A stretch of DNA of 64,000 nt from Selaginella moellendorffii (Eukaryota; Streptophyta; Lycopodiopsida; Selaginellales; Selaginellaceae), in the NCBI RefSeq assembly GCF_000143415.4, contig NW_003314269.1, forward strand, positions 807,246 to 871,245, in the 5' to 3' direction. Below, piece by piece: positions 32,821 to 44,042 of the stretch. Within the stretch, counting starts at the first letter, position 1, and each line of letters begins with the position of its first letter. The notes under the pieces were generated by a model. The model had not been told where the DNA came from, did no database searches, and saw nothing but the letters and a program-made list of their open reading frames with translations. Position numbers and translations under genes: made by a program.

Positions 32821-33424
32821 AAGTTGTCTTTGTCATTGTATTGTTTTGCTCATGCGAATGCATTTCAGCATTCATGGCTTCTCGCCACTGGGCAGCATGA
32901 GGTCCAGCTAATGCCTTGTCAACATTCGCTGGAATGGGGATTCGCCCTGGATTAGCAGCCACGAAGTTAGCCTGGTGCGTTCCTTTCTTTTTAATTTTTC
33001 CAAAACTAAAGAAAGGATGAGATTGCTCAGCTTCCAGTTGCAGCCTCGATGGTACGGGGACTCGAGCAGAGCGCCGAGGTTCAGGATGTGCTGGAGGGTG
33101 GATCACAGATGGTGGAACAAGTGGAGAGTCTGGGAGAGCTCCCACTGAAGTTGGCGACCTGCTTCCAGCTCCCACTGAAGGTGATGATCCACGTCCAGCT
33201 CCCACTGAAGATGAGCCGAGGAAGAACTCAGGAGCAGCTTGAAATTCCTCGTCGCTCTCGAAGTAAGTGTTCATCAGCTCTTCAGAGAAGCTAGGTGTTC
33301 TCACTGGAGGAGATTCTTGCAGAGGCATAGCTGGAGGGCGTGGTGGCAGTGCTGGAGGAATCACCACATTACCACCAGCAGGAGCAAGAGGCAGCAACGG
33401 GACTTGAGAAGGAGCTGTAGTCAC
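32780..33424 (-). pseudogene. Outer Copia integrase-RT linker
   Basis: A Pro/Ser-rich linker containing a threefold repeat of the SSVGAGxxS type, followed by HPEPRRSARVPVPSRL and FVAANPGRIPIPANVDKALAGPHAAQWREAMNAEM, the usual beginning of the Copia RT domain. Confidence 0.75.
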
Positions 33425-34543
33425 GTGAACTGTGGGAGTTCCATGAAAGTAGGAGCAGGAACTTCAGCACGATCCTTGTACAGCTTGCTCTCATCAAAGA
33501 GCACATCCCATCTTTCCAGCAAAGTCTTGCGCTTGAGAGAATAAAGGCGATATCCTTTCATGCCTTCCAAATATCCCAGGAAAATGGATGGCTCAGCCTT
33601 TGACTCCAGTTTGCGGTGTTGCTTGTGTGGAATGTGTGCATAGGCGAAACAGCCAAAAATGCGGAGATGATCGTAACCAGGTGCGTGACCAGTCTAAAGC
33701 TCATAAGGTGTGCAGGGCACGTGTTGGCAACCGGTTTCGAACATAAACAGCCGTGTTAACTGCCTCACCCCAGAAAGCAGCCGGCATTCCCGCATGAAGC
33801 AGCATACAGCGCGCAGCTTCTATGATGGTGCGATTCACCCTCTCGGCAGCACCATTCTGGGCATGTGCATCAGGGACAGCATACTGGCGCTGATCCCAGC
33901 TTCAGCACAAAACGTCTCGAATTCTCCAGAGACGAATTCTCTTCCACGATCACAGTGGAGCATACGAACTAAACAGCTGTGTAGATTTTCTACCAAAGCC
34001 TTGTATTGGCTAAAACAGTTCTGACTTATGAGCCAGCAGGTACACGATCAGGTACCGCGTGTAATCATCCAGGAAGGTGACTACATAACGTTTGCCTCCC
34101 AAAGATTCAACCATAATCGAACAAACGTCCGAGTGTACCAACTCAAGAACAGAACTTGCTTGAGAATGAGAAATCTGTGGAAAAGGAAAAACGTGGTGTT
34201 TTCCACCAACACAAGCTTCGCAGAAGGGCAGCGCGCTCCCAGGCGCCACAGGAACATCCACCTTTTTTAGCTGTTGCTCGTTCACGTGACCAAGGCGCTG
34301 GTGCCAGGTTGCAAGTGTTGGTGGAGCCCGAGCCATCAGCGCCACAGGTGGAAGGATCACGTGAGCATCCAGGCGGTAGAGCGTATCAACTGGAACTCCA
34401 AAAGTGACCTTGTCTCCAGTCTCGGCATCCAGCACGAACGCTCCCTGTGCTGTGAACAGAGTATCGAAGCCTACTTGAGCAGCAGTTCCAATCGACAGCA
34501 GTGTGTGTGTAAGTCCCGGATGTTGAGAGTGGCCCTGTGCCAC
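33425..34543 (-). pseudogene. Outer Copia pre-integrase and integrase, broken
   Basis: 34010-34543 encodes TLATWHQRLGHVNEQQLKKV and a degenerate zinc-binding FCEACVGGKH, then LELVHSDVCSIMVESLGGKRYVVTFLDDYTRY. This is the gag-pre-integrase and the start of the integrase core (first Asp in HSD). The rest of the core (33425-34010) is recognisable by pieces but crosses frames and stops. Confidence 0.85.
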
Positions 34544-34873
34544 GTGGCTAGTCCACGTGGAGAGACACGAGTCTTCACCGGTTCACCATGTCACACATAC
34601 GTACATTTTCCATTCCATATATGCTATGACGGATCTTGAGCACCATCACACGGTTTCACCTTTCGTTAGATGGTATCAGAGCAATGCCTGGGAGAGCGAG
34701 AAGAATTCGAAACCGTAGGATCAGGGCGACACTTGCTAGGGTGAATCGGAGCCTCCGTCTACGTAGACAGAGGCGTGCCCTAATCCAAACGCTCCAGGCC
34801 TTGCAAGAGGCACTGGACGACTAAGAACCTGGACCTAGACTTGAGCGAGTGGTGGGATTGGGTGTCGGCACCC

Positions 34874-35854
34874 ATGGCAGCCACTGTTCCTACAAATCCG
34901 CCTCCAAATCCACCACCTATTTCCCCTCCCGTCACAAATCCGACTGTGCCTACAGCGGATATCGTTTCAGTGGACGCAAATCCACCAAAATTTGATGGGA
35001 GGAACTGGCGCTTCTGGAAGACAAAATTCGAATCCTATATGGATGAACGAGGCCTCTGGGACATCACCACAGGAACTGAGACACTTCCAGATACAGCTAC
35101 AGTGGATGAAACTGCGAAGTATCGCAAGAAGGACCGGAGAGCTTTGGGCAAATTCCATGCAGCGCTGGAGGGGCGAGAATTCCATTGCATTGGACGGTGC
35201 AAGAGTGCAAAGGAAGCATGGGAGGCCATGAAGCAGACTTACCAGATCCCTTCAACATCCCATCGCATTTTTTTACGGAAGCAGCTTCATGCACTGGTGA
35301 TGGCTGAAGGGGACAACCTCAAGGATCATCTTGCTGCTGTGAGAACCATCTTAGATGATCTTAAGGATGTGGGAGCAAACATAGAGGATGAAGAAGAAGC
35401 AGAGCTGGTGCTCGTCACACTTCCTCCATCCTTTGATCCTCTCATATGTAGCCTCACTACCACTGGAACTCCTCTAACCCTGAATGGCGTGATCAGTAGC
35501 CTCCAGGACGATGATCTGAGACGAAGAGCAACAACAGGATCAGAGGCCGTTGCATTCTACTCTTCTCTCAGGAAAGAACCAGTGAACAAAGGGAAACAAG
35601 GAGCCTCTTCATCCAAGAAGCCCAAGTGTTCTCATTGCAACAAGAAAGGCCATGACGAAGCTCAATGCTGGGTGAAAAATCCATCTCTCAAGCCTGTAAG
35701 GAACAATGCAAAGAAAAAGGTGGTACACGCCTTCATCTTGTCACGAGCTATGGCAGTGGCAGTGGCACTACCTGGATTCTGCTGCTACAGACCATATGTC
35801 CTACAGCCACAGAGGAGTATGTCATCGTTGGCAATACCCAGCAGCTTGCTGTGA
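34874..35854 (+). pseudogene. Inner Copia gag
   Basis: From the ATG at 34874 the frame encodes a Pro-rich start, the UBN2-type gag core (FDGRNWRFWKTKFESYM, LRKQLHALVMAEG, LVLVTLPPSFDPL) and a CCHC zinc knuckle CSHCNKKGHDEAQC near 35626-35670. The frame then leaves the protease region: YLDSAATDHMS, containing the catalytic Asp, is in another frame near 35770. A frameshift therefore blocks gag-pol. Confidence 0.88.
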
Positions 35855-37000
35855 AAGGAATTGGAACCATCAAGTTCACTTTACCACAAGGAATAGTCGT
35901 AAAGATCCACGAGGTTCTTTATATTCCTGGTTTATGTGCTAATTTGTTCTCTGTGGGACAATTTGCTGAGGATGGGTATCAGTTCGCCATTACACCTCGC
36001 CAATTCCAGCTGATCTCGACCACAGGAGCCATCCTCACAGCGTCCCGGCCTGGACGGCGTGACCTCTACCGCCTTACCATGCTGCCAGATCTTGCTGGAC
36101 GGAGTCTGGGCCTACACGCACAAAAGACAACGACCAGTCATTCACTGGAGCTTTGGCACGCACGCCTGGGGCATCCTAGTGCTGATAGAATCAAGCAGCT
36201 AGCACGCGAGCAGATGGTTGAAGGTCTAGACCTGGACCCAAGAGCCGTTCTTCCATTTTGCCAGGGCTGTCAGCTCGGAAAATCTACTCGCCAACCTTTC
36301 CCCAAGACTGGAACATCTCGAGCTACAGAGCTCATGGAACTTGTACACACTGATGTGTGTGGCCCGATGGCCACCACAGCAGTGGGAGGTATCCAATACT
36401 TTATCAGTTTCATTGATGACTACAGTCGTCGCACTATGATCTACCCTATGGCTCGCAAATCCCAATCGTTACACTACTTCTAGACTTTCAAGGATATGGG
36501 AGAAACACAAACTGGGAAAATGCTCAAGCGATTGAGAAGTGATGGTGGAGGCGAATTCACTTCCAATGCTTTCAACCAGCTGTGTGAGCAAGGAGGGATT
36601 GTGCGAGAACTTACAACGCGAGAGACTCCACAACAGAATGGCGTAGCTGAGCGCAAGAATCGCACACTAGTGGAGAGTGCTCGGGCAATGCTACTTTCCA
36701 GTGGTTTGCCTCGCAGCTTCTGGTTTCACGCTGTCTTGACGGCGAACTATCTCCAGAACCGGCTCCCCACCTCTGCCCTTGCTGACATCACTCCTGAAGA
36801 AGCATGGAGTGGCAAGAAACCTACAGTTACGCATCTGAGAATATTCGGGTGTGAAGCGTGGGCACACATCCCTGATGGAATGCGCAAGAAATTGGATCCC
36901 AAGAGCCAGAAGGCTGTGTTTGTGGGCTACAGCCTCGATCACAAGCCTATCGTCTCTGGAATCCAATCACGAAGCAGGAGATCCTGAGCAGAGATGTGGT
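35855..37000 (+). pseudogene. Inner Copia pre-integrase and integrase
   Basis: ELWHARLGHPSADRIKQLA with FCQGCQLGKS zinc motif, then VHTDVCGPM, FISFIDDYSRR, a stop TAG at 36481-36483, and on the far side RSDGGGEFTSNAF, ETPQQNGVAERKNRTLVESAR, FWFHAVLTANYLQNR. The catalytic D,D,E residues are recognisable, but the in-frame stop and a frameshift near 36970 make it dead. Confidence 0.88.
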
Positions 37001-38795
37001 TTTCAACGAGAATTCGTTTCTTCCTTCTAGTCAAGGTTCTACTTCCAAAGCTACCTTGACCGAAGAAAATGACGTTGAAGCGGAACAAGATCAGTTGACT
37101 GTCGGCACGATCACTGTGCCGCTTCAAACAGTCCCTACGCAACAATCTATGCCCGCTTCTACTCCAACACCACCAACCCCGCCGCCTCCTTCAGATCCTC
37201 TACGCAGATCGATCCGCACAAGGCGGCCTACTGAGCGTCTCATCGAGACAATGGTCTCATCTCGTGCAGCTGGACTCCTACTGTTCCGAGGACCTATGGA
37301 GAAGCCATGGCCTCACAGGAAGCGTCTTACTGGCATGTAGCAATGGAAGCCGAGATTGCTTCACAGCAAAAGAACGAGACACATGTTCTTGTTCCAACTG
37401 TGCCTTCCAATTGCCAGATTATCAAGAGCATGTGGGTGTATGCTCTGAAGCTTAATCCTGATGGCTCGGTTCGCTACAAGGCACGATTGGTGGCGAAAGG
37501 ATGCTCGCAAGTTCCTGGACTTGACTACAACGACACCTTTGCTCCAGTGGTTAAGCATTCTACTCTTCGTTCCTTGATTAATTTTGCTGCGGTGGGAGAC
37601 TTTGATCTGGAACAGATGGATGTGACCACGGCGTTTCTTTATGGCGCACTTGAAGAAGAAATCTATATGGCACAGCCAGAAGGATTTCTAGCCGCTGGAA
37701 AAGAGGATCATCTCTGGCTTCTCAAGAAAGCTGTCTACGGCTTGAAACAAGCACCCAGATCTTGGTACAAACACTTTGACGATTTTATACTAAGTGTGGG
37801 CTTTTCCCGTAGCGAGGCAGACCCGAATCTTTATATTCGGGTGGAGGGTGAATCATTTGTGATCATCGCTCTTTATGTTGATGATACTCTTGTCATCCAA
37901 TTTGAGATGAAAACTCTTGGCACGGCTTCCTACTTTCTTGGCATGGAACTTGTGCGTGATCGCTCTCAACGCACTATCTATCTTCACCAAGCCAAGTATA
38001 TAGAAGAGATGCTGGCCAGGTTTTCTATGACGAGCTCTAATCCAGTGGCGACACCAATGGAACCAGGCTGCCAGCTTTCACGAGCCATGTCTCCTGAGAC
38101 AGAGGACGACAAGAGAGCCATGGACTCCATCCCTTACAGACAAGCTGTTGGCAGTCTCATGTATCCAGCTGTTTGTACGTGCCCAGATATTTCTTTTGCC
38201 GTGAGCAAAGTTAGCCAATTCCTGGCTAATCCTGGATCTCAACATTGGGCAGCGGTGAAACGCATCTTCAGGTACCTTCGAGGTACTACTTACCTTGGAT
38301 TGTGCTACCAGGGAAAAGAGCTTACCCTCACGGGCTACTGTGATGCTGATTTTGGGGGAGACTGTGACACACGCAAGTCCACCTCTGGCTATTCGTTTTC
38401 CCTGGGCAGTGCGACAGTCTCGTGGTGCAGCAGGAAGCAAAGTACAGTAGCAACCTCTAGTACTGAAGCAGAATATTGGGCAGCCTCACAAGCTACCAAA
38501 GAAGGTGTGTGGTTACGCTCACTACTTTCTAACCTTGGTGTGAGTGTGAAGACTCCCACTCGCCTCTTCTGTGACAATCAAAGCTGCATTGCGTTAGCGG
38601 CCAATCCTCGCTTTCATTCACGCACCAAACACTTTGGGATTCATCATCATTTTGTTCGTGAGAAAGTGGAAGATGGCACAATTGAGCTGATCTACTGCGA
38701 CACGACCACTCAGGTTGCAGATATCTTCACAAAAGCACTACCCCGAGATCGATTTCAAGTCCATCGCGAAGGGCTGGGACTTTCTCCACTGATGA
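36996..38795 (+). pseudogene. Inner Copia RT and RNase H
   Basis: A linker (STPTPPTPPPPSDPLRRSIR) leads into RT: KARLVAKGCSQVPGLDYNDTF, MDVTTAFLYGALEEEIYMAQPEGF, KKAVYGLKQAPRSWY, ALYVDDTLVI. About 25 residues normally between YVDD and the FEMKxLG block are missing. RNase H blocks GYCDADFGGDCDTRKSTSGY, SSTEAEYWAASQATKE, FCDNQSCIALAANPRFHSR and VADIFTKALPRDRF follow. Confidence 0.9.
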
Positions 38796-39018
38796 GCATC
38801 ACTCCTGAAGAAGCATGGAGTGGCAAGAAACCTACAGTTACGCATCTGAGAATATTCGGGTGTGAAGTGTGGGCACACATCCCTGATGGAATGCACAAGA
38901 AATTGGACCCCAAAAGCCAAAAGGATTTAGGCTTTAGGGTTTAGGGTTTTAGGGTTTAAGGTTTAGGGTTTAGTAGAATCAAGCAACTTGCACGCGAGCA
39001 GATGGTTGAAGGTCTAGA
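38796..39018 (+). repeat. Patchwork junction with interstitial telomere repeats
   Basis: 38796-38926 repeats 36785-36915 (integrase part, about 95% alike by eye). 38926-38973 is a degenerate (TTTAGGG)n tract of about six to seven units. 38974-39018 repeats 36187-36231 (pre-integrase part). All are in the same orientation as their sources. The right border at 39063-39071 reads CTAAACCCT, one telomere unit in opposite orientation, at the point where the outer gag ends. Confidence 0.9.
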
Positions 39019-39062
39019 ACATAAGACACAGGATAGATCTCCTGGATTTCTCCAGAAGAGAG

Positions 39063-40125
39063 CTAAACCCTGATTGTTCCTTTGCCTAGTACGTCGTGAG
39101 CAGAGGAGTCACCGAGTCCCACAGCGTCACTCTCACACGGTTCTTGGTAGTCAAAAAACAAGGAAGCCATGGGCGTCATATGGAATGACGCTCCAGAATC
39201 CAGCCACAGCTCTGGTCCAAGCACGGGCTGGTGGCTGCTGCTTGCAGAGCGAGCCATCAAGAGCTTACGAGGAGTCCCAGAGCCCTTGTCTTTGTTTCCT
39301 TTGTCTTTGTTCTTGGCAGCTTTAGCACGATCAGCTTTCTTCTTCTTGCAATCCCTCGCCAAGTGTCCAGGTTTGTGGCAATAGTGACACATGCCACGAA
39401 AACCAGTGTCGTTCGGCTGAGCTTGAGAGGACGAGGATGATCCTCCCGCAGCGCCAGCATAAAGCAAGGAAGATTTGGCTGAGGGCATCGCTTCTTTCTT
39501 CCCCTTTATCTTGCGTTCCTCTTCAATTACTTGATCAAAGTTCATTGCCATGTGAGATAGAACAGATGCGAGTGTGCTAAACGCAGGCGTGATGGTTGCA
39601 AGCAGCAACGCCCTGGCGCGATCGTCCGTGACAGGAGACCCAGCACCAGTCAATTCAGCCATTAGCCCTTGAATCCGTCCCACGTAGACAGCAATGGTTT
39701 CACCCGTTTCCATGTGAAGCGCCAAGAATTGTTGATTCAGCAACATGGAAGAATTTGCGGCTTGGGCCACGAAGATCGTGCGAAGCGACGTCCAGATTTC
39801 AGCAGCGGTCTTGGTGAGATCAATGAGCGGCAAGAATTCATCGCTTAATCCCAAGCCAATGACGGTGATGGCTTGCTGATTGCGAAAATCCCAATCTGAT
39901 TGTAGCGTCTGCTCAGCGGCACGAGGCTCAGTCCCATCAACGATGTTCCACGCTCGTTTTGCAGAGAGGATCAGCCTGATTCTTGTCGCCCATGTGAAGA
40001 AATTCGTGCCACTGAATTTCTCCACCTTCTCTGTGGAAGCCACGAGAACTTGAGCAGCAACCGGTGGCGGCGGCGGCGGCGGCAGCAGGGGGCGGCGGAG
40101 GTGGTGGTGGGGTTGAAGCGGCCAT
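39063..40125 (-). pseudogene. Outer Copia gag
   Basis: The minus-strand ORF encodes EKVEKFSGTNFFTWATRIRL, a UBN2-type core, LLNQQFLALHMETGETIAVYV, VIEEERKIKGKK, a CCHC knuckle CHYCHKPGHLARDC, and the protease active-site region LWLDSGASFHMT, ending at KGTIRV where the inner element interrupts it. The ATG at 40125 is in another frame across a (CCG)n/Pro run, so a slip there separates start and body. Confidence 0.88.
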
Positions 40126-40176
40126 GACAGCAACGTCAAATCAACCAACCAGGATCGTCCCCGAAATCCGATACCA

Positions 40177-40313
40177 TGTTGTGGTGTGAAAAGGGATGGA
40201 CATAACACTCATGAGCGTTCATTGTGTTCCGACTCTTTTTACATAACTCAAGGGACATGACTCATGACCACGTGGACATGCCACGTCAGCTGATCAAGAC
40301 TGACATCTCGACA
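40177..40313 (-). repeat. 5' LTR of the outer Copia element
   Basis: 137 bp, TG...CA bounded in the plus direction, with primer site on its inner side and TSD AGAAC (40314-40318) outside. Confidence 0.93.
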
Positions 40314-40459
40314 AGAACATCGAAGAGTGGAAGCTATCGTGAAAGATGAGGCTCTTTTCGCCAGAGTTTACACGATATGTATTGGGATAGAATGTGGACT
40401 TGGACAGTTCGACTTGGTGGACTGTACCGATTGACCTTAAAAAAAACAAACTCGAATCC

Positions 40460-40960
40460 TGGACGCATTTTGTGGTATATGCCCAATCCGGGCATCTTCT
40501 TGAGGCGAGGTGGGCGTTCGAGAGCATGGCCGAGAGGGATATCGTGGCGTGGACCGCGATGCTCGTCGCGTATGCCCAGGCAGGGGATCTGGCCGCGGCG
40601 GAGTTCAGGAACCTCGTGTCGATGCTCCAGCGTAGTCTTCCGATTGAATCGCAAGCAACAATGCAGTCAGCTTGGATCAAACGATCACGCTCCACCAGTT
40701 TGTCGATTGAAATGGCGGCCAAGCGCCTGAAATCATGCCGGATGTCCGAGTGCCACCAAGAGATCCAGCATCCGGCATCCAAACGTCTTCTCTGGAACAT
40801 CACACAACGGCACAACAAGATGGCGGAGCGAGATGAGGTGTCGTGGACGGGACGGTGGCCGCATCGATCACGCGCTTTGCACAATCCATCAACAGGATTC
40901 CTTTATAAGGGACTCTGGCCGACGCTTTTGGTACGTTCTTCCAGAGCTTTTTGGTGTTTC
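40460..40960 (+). pseudogene. PPR/carrier chimera, copy 1
   Basis: YAQSGHLLEARWAFESMAERDIVAWTAMLVAYAQAGDL (40478-40590) is a PPR S-repeat fragment. A 230-bp unrecognised piece follows, then a short PPR trace (KMAERDEVSWTG), then carrier exon 4 sequence (CAATCCATCAACAGGATTCC to GGCCGACGCTTTTG) with the start of the following intron. The mixture has no continuous meaning. Confidence 0.75.
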
Positions 40961-41289
40961 TCCCTATTTCTGCCCAATTGACATGAATGTTCACTTTACT
41001 CTGGTCCGTCTTGATCTTCATCTTCATTCTGACCACACCATCTTAATGCCAGGGTGCACGATATTATTAATTTTTTGTTACTTAGTCACTAAAATAATAA
41101 TGCCAATATAACCTTTAAAGAGCACAAAATAAATAATATTTAATCCAAAATATGTGTTTATCTGTCTAACAGAATAATCTAGTCAACCAGCTTTGACTGA
41201 TGTTTAAGGAAAACCAAGTCAACGGTAGATGACTTTGAAGCGCGTTGAACCATCAAAGCTGGAAGAAAGACGAAATAACTATCTGACTT

Positions 41290-41980
41290 CAAGCGTCCAG
41301 TGTAGTCTTCCAAGTCAAGCCAGTTGGAGTGAATCGCACGCAACAATGCATCGTGGCGCCATTCAACTTGGATCAAGCTATCACGTCCCACCCACCAGCG
41401 ACCCCCGACGAGCTTGTGGTTCCTGCAGATTCAAGCGGCAGCCAAGCGCCTGAAATCAAGCCCACCAAGGGCTGAGATCAAGCGCACCCAGAATCCGGCA
41501 GCTAAACGTCTCTCCTGGAACATCACAATGGCACAACAAGAGCGAGACGTGGTGTCGTGGACGGGGATGGTGGCCGCCTAAGCCGCCATCTACCACTTGC
41601 CTCTACAATCCATCAACAGGATAGCTTTTACAAGGGACTCTGGTAGACGCTTTTGTTTCTCTCATAGACTTGAGGCCCGCGTCGTTGAAGATGGTGACGA
41701 GCTTGATCTCCGGAGTAGCATGAATTGCTGCCGATCGATTGCATTTGATCCCATCTTTCAGATGCAACGCGAGGAGGTGGACGCCGCTTTACAAGCCCGG
41801 GATTGCAAGCGCGCAGAGGCACGTTGTTCGCACCCAAGGCTGCGGTGGATTGTACAGGGAAATTTTTCCGGGCGGCCTTCGAAGTCATTCATTTCAACCG
41901 TCAGATATTCTTGTCTTGCAGCGATTCGATATGCCGCCTCAGCATTCCAGCGCCGCCGCGTGCAGAGAGCTGCGAAGAAG
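41290..41980 (+). pseudogene. PPR/carrier chimera, copy 2
   Basis: 41295-41660 repeats 40625-40930 in direct orientation with indels (GCGTCCAGTGTAGTCTTCC, GCCAAGCGCCTGAAATCA, GAACATCACAATGGCACAAC). It then continues with carrier exon 6 (GATGGTGACGAGCTTGATCT), exon 7 (41758-41870) and about 50 bp of the carrier 3' region. The frame is broken. Confidence 0.8.
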
Positions 41981-42243
41981 GCACGAACACAACGTCTGCG
42001 AGCCGGGAATCCCACACTCGAACGAAGTTTTCGTTCTTTTTCGTGGAGGAGTTGTCGAACTCGGCAGCAATAGCTCTCAAGGACGCCGTGGTGGAATTCG
42101 CAAGGAAGTTAAATGTGAACTCTGGAGAAGCTGGGATGATATGGCTTTGGTGATCGAGCAGCTCCTTGGTGTCCAAGATCTCGAGAAGAGGAGCGAAGCT
42201 GAGCACAAGGAGAGCAGCAGAATTCTGGCGCTCAAGAACTGAG
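41981..42243 (+). other. Unrecognised ORF fragment after the chimera
   Basis: A coding-like stretch (FFFVEELSNSAAIALKDAVVEFARKLN) follows the carrier piece and ends at a stop near 42150; another frame runs to 42242. I do not recognise it. It may be the end of yet another gene fragment. Confidence 0.25.
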
Positions 42244-42429
42244 TGAGAAAATCTGGCGGCCTCTTTACCTAGAAAGAAATTACACTATGCAATTTAAGAA
42301 AATTCTTTTAAGAACAGACATAACGTTTGGAAAGGGTATTTGCCATTACCTTTTCTTCTTTGACAACAGATACTACTACTACTTTCTTTTCTTGGGTATT
42401 TTCTATTATCACCTAAAGCTTGTGAGCGT

Positions 42430-42970
42430 AAACTGATCTCAAACGAGCGAACGCCATAACAAATCCACTACATCCTTGGCTTCAATCTTCTTAGACCAAT
42501 CTTTCTTGTATAATTTCTTCATTTTATCTATCACCTTTGCCTCATCCTCCTAAATCATAATTTCTATAACCACTTGAAAGGCTTCTTAACCACATGTCCA
42601 CACCTTTTCCAAACTTCTGTGGAGATAGCTTCAGGAGCCCTGAATCCTAGTGATCCAATTTAGTGTTGGTAGAGTTGACTCGGGCAGGATCACAACTTCT
42701 CGCTTGCAAGCCTGCTAAACCCATTAGAAGCTACCACATGGTTTCCTTAATCCAGCCCACCTTAGAGAGCTTGTAACGTAGTCGCCCATCCTTATTGAAT
42801 TCTAATATGCCAAAAGTGCTCGAGAACCATGTAACCTCCATCTTCTTCCTTGCCCATGTCAAGAACTTTCACGACGTTCTCGTGCTTGCACTCCCTCATG
42901 AGCTCAACCTCTCAGAGTCGTAAAATTTGTTGTCCACTCTCTTGATTACCTTCTTGATTGTAGGCCACTC
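42430..42970 (-). pseudogene. Protein kinase pseudogene
   Basis: On the minus strand, pieces of a kinase domain occur in order but in different frames: KKVIKRVDNKFYDSE with the subdomain II Lys context and ELMRECKHENVVKVLDMGKEEDGGYMVLE (42810-42965), then GFRAPEAISTEV with the APE motif (42620-42660), then LYKKDWSKKIEAKDVVDLLW (42450-42530). Catalytic HRD/DFG parts are missing. The GFRAPE form recalls CDC7-like kinases, but the assignment is open. Confidence 0.6.
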
Positions 42971-43068
42971 TCAACACACAACACAGTTTCCCAACTCCAT
43001 AACACTACAAGAAAAAGTTTGGTTTAGCATCCCAAGGACCCTCCACTCACATAAAATGTGGGTCCCGA

Positions 43069-43217
43069 TTATGAAGGCACTTCGTGAGCAGTCACAAATC
43101 CTATCGCTCTTCCCACTTCGTTGGAGAAGTAATCGTCTGTGTCTGCGAGTTTCACATTGATAACAGCTGCGTATCCATTGTAGCATGGGGCTTGATCGAT
43201 TGGAAACACTGTTTTCA
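43069..43217 (-). other. Unrecognised coding-like fragment
   Basis: The minus strand has about 49 codons (VFPIDQAPCYNGYAAVINVK, DDYFSNEVGRAIGF) ending at a stop. Composition is protein-like and GC-richer than the flanks. No family recognised; it may belong to the neighbouring kinase pseudogene. Confidence 0.25.
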
Positions 43218-43849
43218 CCTTTGAGCTTGTTGCCATTGCAATGATGAGAGTTGATGTTTCGGAACAAATGAAGCGAGCATTTGGACGAGCATTTCTTGAT
43301 CAATTCTTCTCGTTCGTCCTCGTTGTTGACCCTCAAATGCAAGTTTGGAGTCTGATGATAATAAGCACAAAGCATATGTGAACTGCACGAAAGAAGCTGA
43401 GATTTACCTTTCCTGAAAAGCAGCATGGCTCAGATTTCCAAGGCGTTTTTTTGCCCCTCCTTATAGGCTGAGTCTGGATTCAATCTGACTAGCGGTAAAT
43501 ACACCAGCTGGCCTTCATGCATCAGACGCAGCTTGAACTGCAATGCTCTTCAGTTCTAGAACATTTGTGATGAAGCTTTTGATGAATTTCAAGGCTGCCT
43601 TCTTCGGAGGAAGGAAACCAGTGATGAAAAGATTGTAGTTGGCTGTATGCTCATGTCGCTCCAAGCATGCAAACACAGCGAAGAGAGTTTCAAGCTTCTG
43701 ACACTCATGAGCAAAACAAGAGAATCCAAAGAAGAGAGTTTGAGAGAAATTTGTACATCACCAAAATTCTTAAAGGATTGATAGTTATGGACTTGATCAT
43801 AAATTATACCCTCTAGCGGCGAGCTTCTCGACAAGTTAAGGGATTTAAC

Positions 43850-43990
43850 TATACATTTCCCATACATCTCAATCAGATTGTTGGCGAAGGTAAACATCCT
43901 TCGCGATTGGATCCAGCGACGCAATGATCGCCTCCGCCGTAGCGAAACCTCACAAGACCCAAGAGCCCATTGCTCGATTGCATCGCCCGG
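43850..43990 (-). pseudogene. PPR gene 5'-end fragment
   Basis: The minus strand matches the first 150 bp of the intact PPR gene at 20.44 kb (GCAATCGAGCAATGGGCTCT, GCCAACAATCTGATTGAGAT, ATGTATGGGAAATGT) with a deletion of about 30 bp. It ends where the original continues GGGTCTGTAGATCG. It lies just downstream of the receptor kinase gene. Confidence 0.8.
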
Positions 43991-44042
43991 CCACCATTGG
44001 CATGTTTGTTGTAAGCTTTCCTTTCTCGAGTAAAAGTTTACA

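Larger units (their letters stand above)
34544..39062 (+). mobile_element. Copia retrotransposon nested in the outer element
   Basis: A plus-strand element separates the gag and pre-integrase of the outer copy. A primer-binding site TGGTATCAGAGC (34671-34682, initiator Met-tRNA type) follows a 5' LTR remnant of at most about 130 bp. Gag, protease, integrase, RT and RNase H follow in Copia order up to about 38790. There is no matching 3' LTR. Instead the end consists of a duplicated integrase fragment (38796-38926), telomere-type repeats (38926-38973) and a duplicated pre-integrase fragment (38974-39018). Exact borders are uncertain. Confidence 0.85.
31238..40313 (-). mobile_element. Copia LTR retrotransposon (outer, minus strand)
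   Basis: LTRs at 31238-31365 (128 bp) and 40177-40313 (137 bp) begin TGTTGTGGTGTG and end CTCGACA on the plus strand. Flanking 5-bp target duplications are identical: AGAAC at 31233-31237 and 40314-40318. A primer site TGGTATCGGA (minus) abuts the right LTR at 40167-40176, and a purine-rich tract GAGTGGGAG abuts the left LTR. On the minus strand gag (40.1-39.06 kb), pre-integrase/integrase, RT and RNase H follow in Copia order, with frameshifts. The body is interrupted between gag and pre-integrase by a plus-strand Copia element. It inserted just upstream of the kinase-less LRR gene. Confidence 0.95.

Noticed and set aside
36986-37340. Separate host gene with Pro-rich product
   Set aside because: It is the integrase-RT linker of the inner Copia element, in order with its neighbours.
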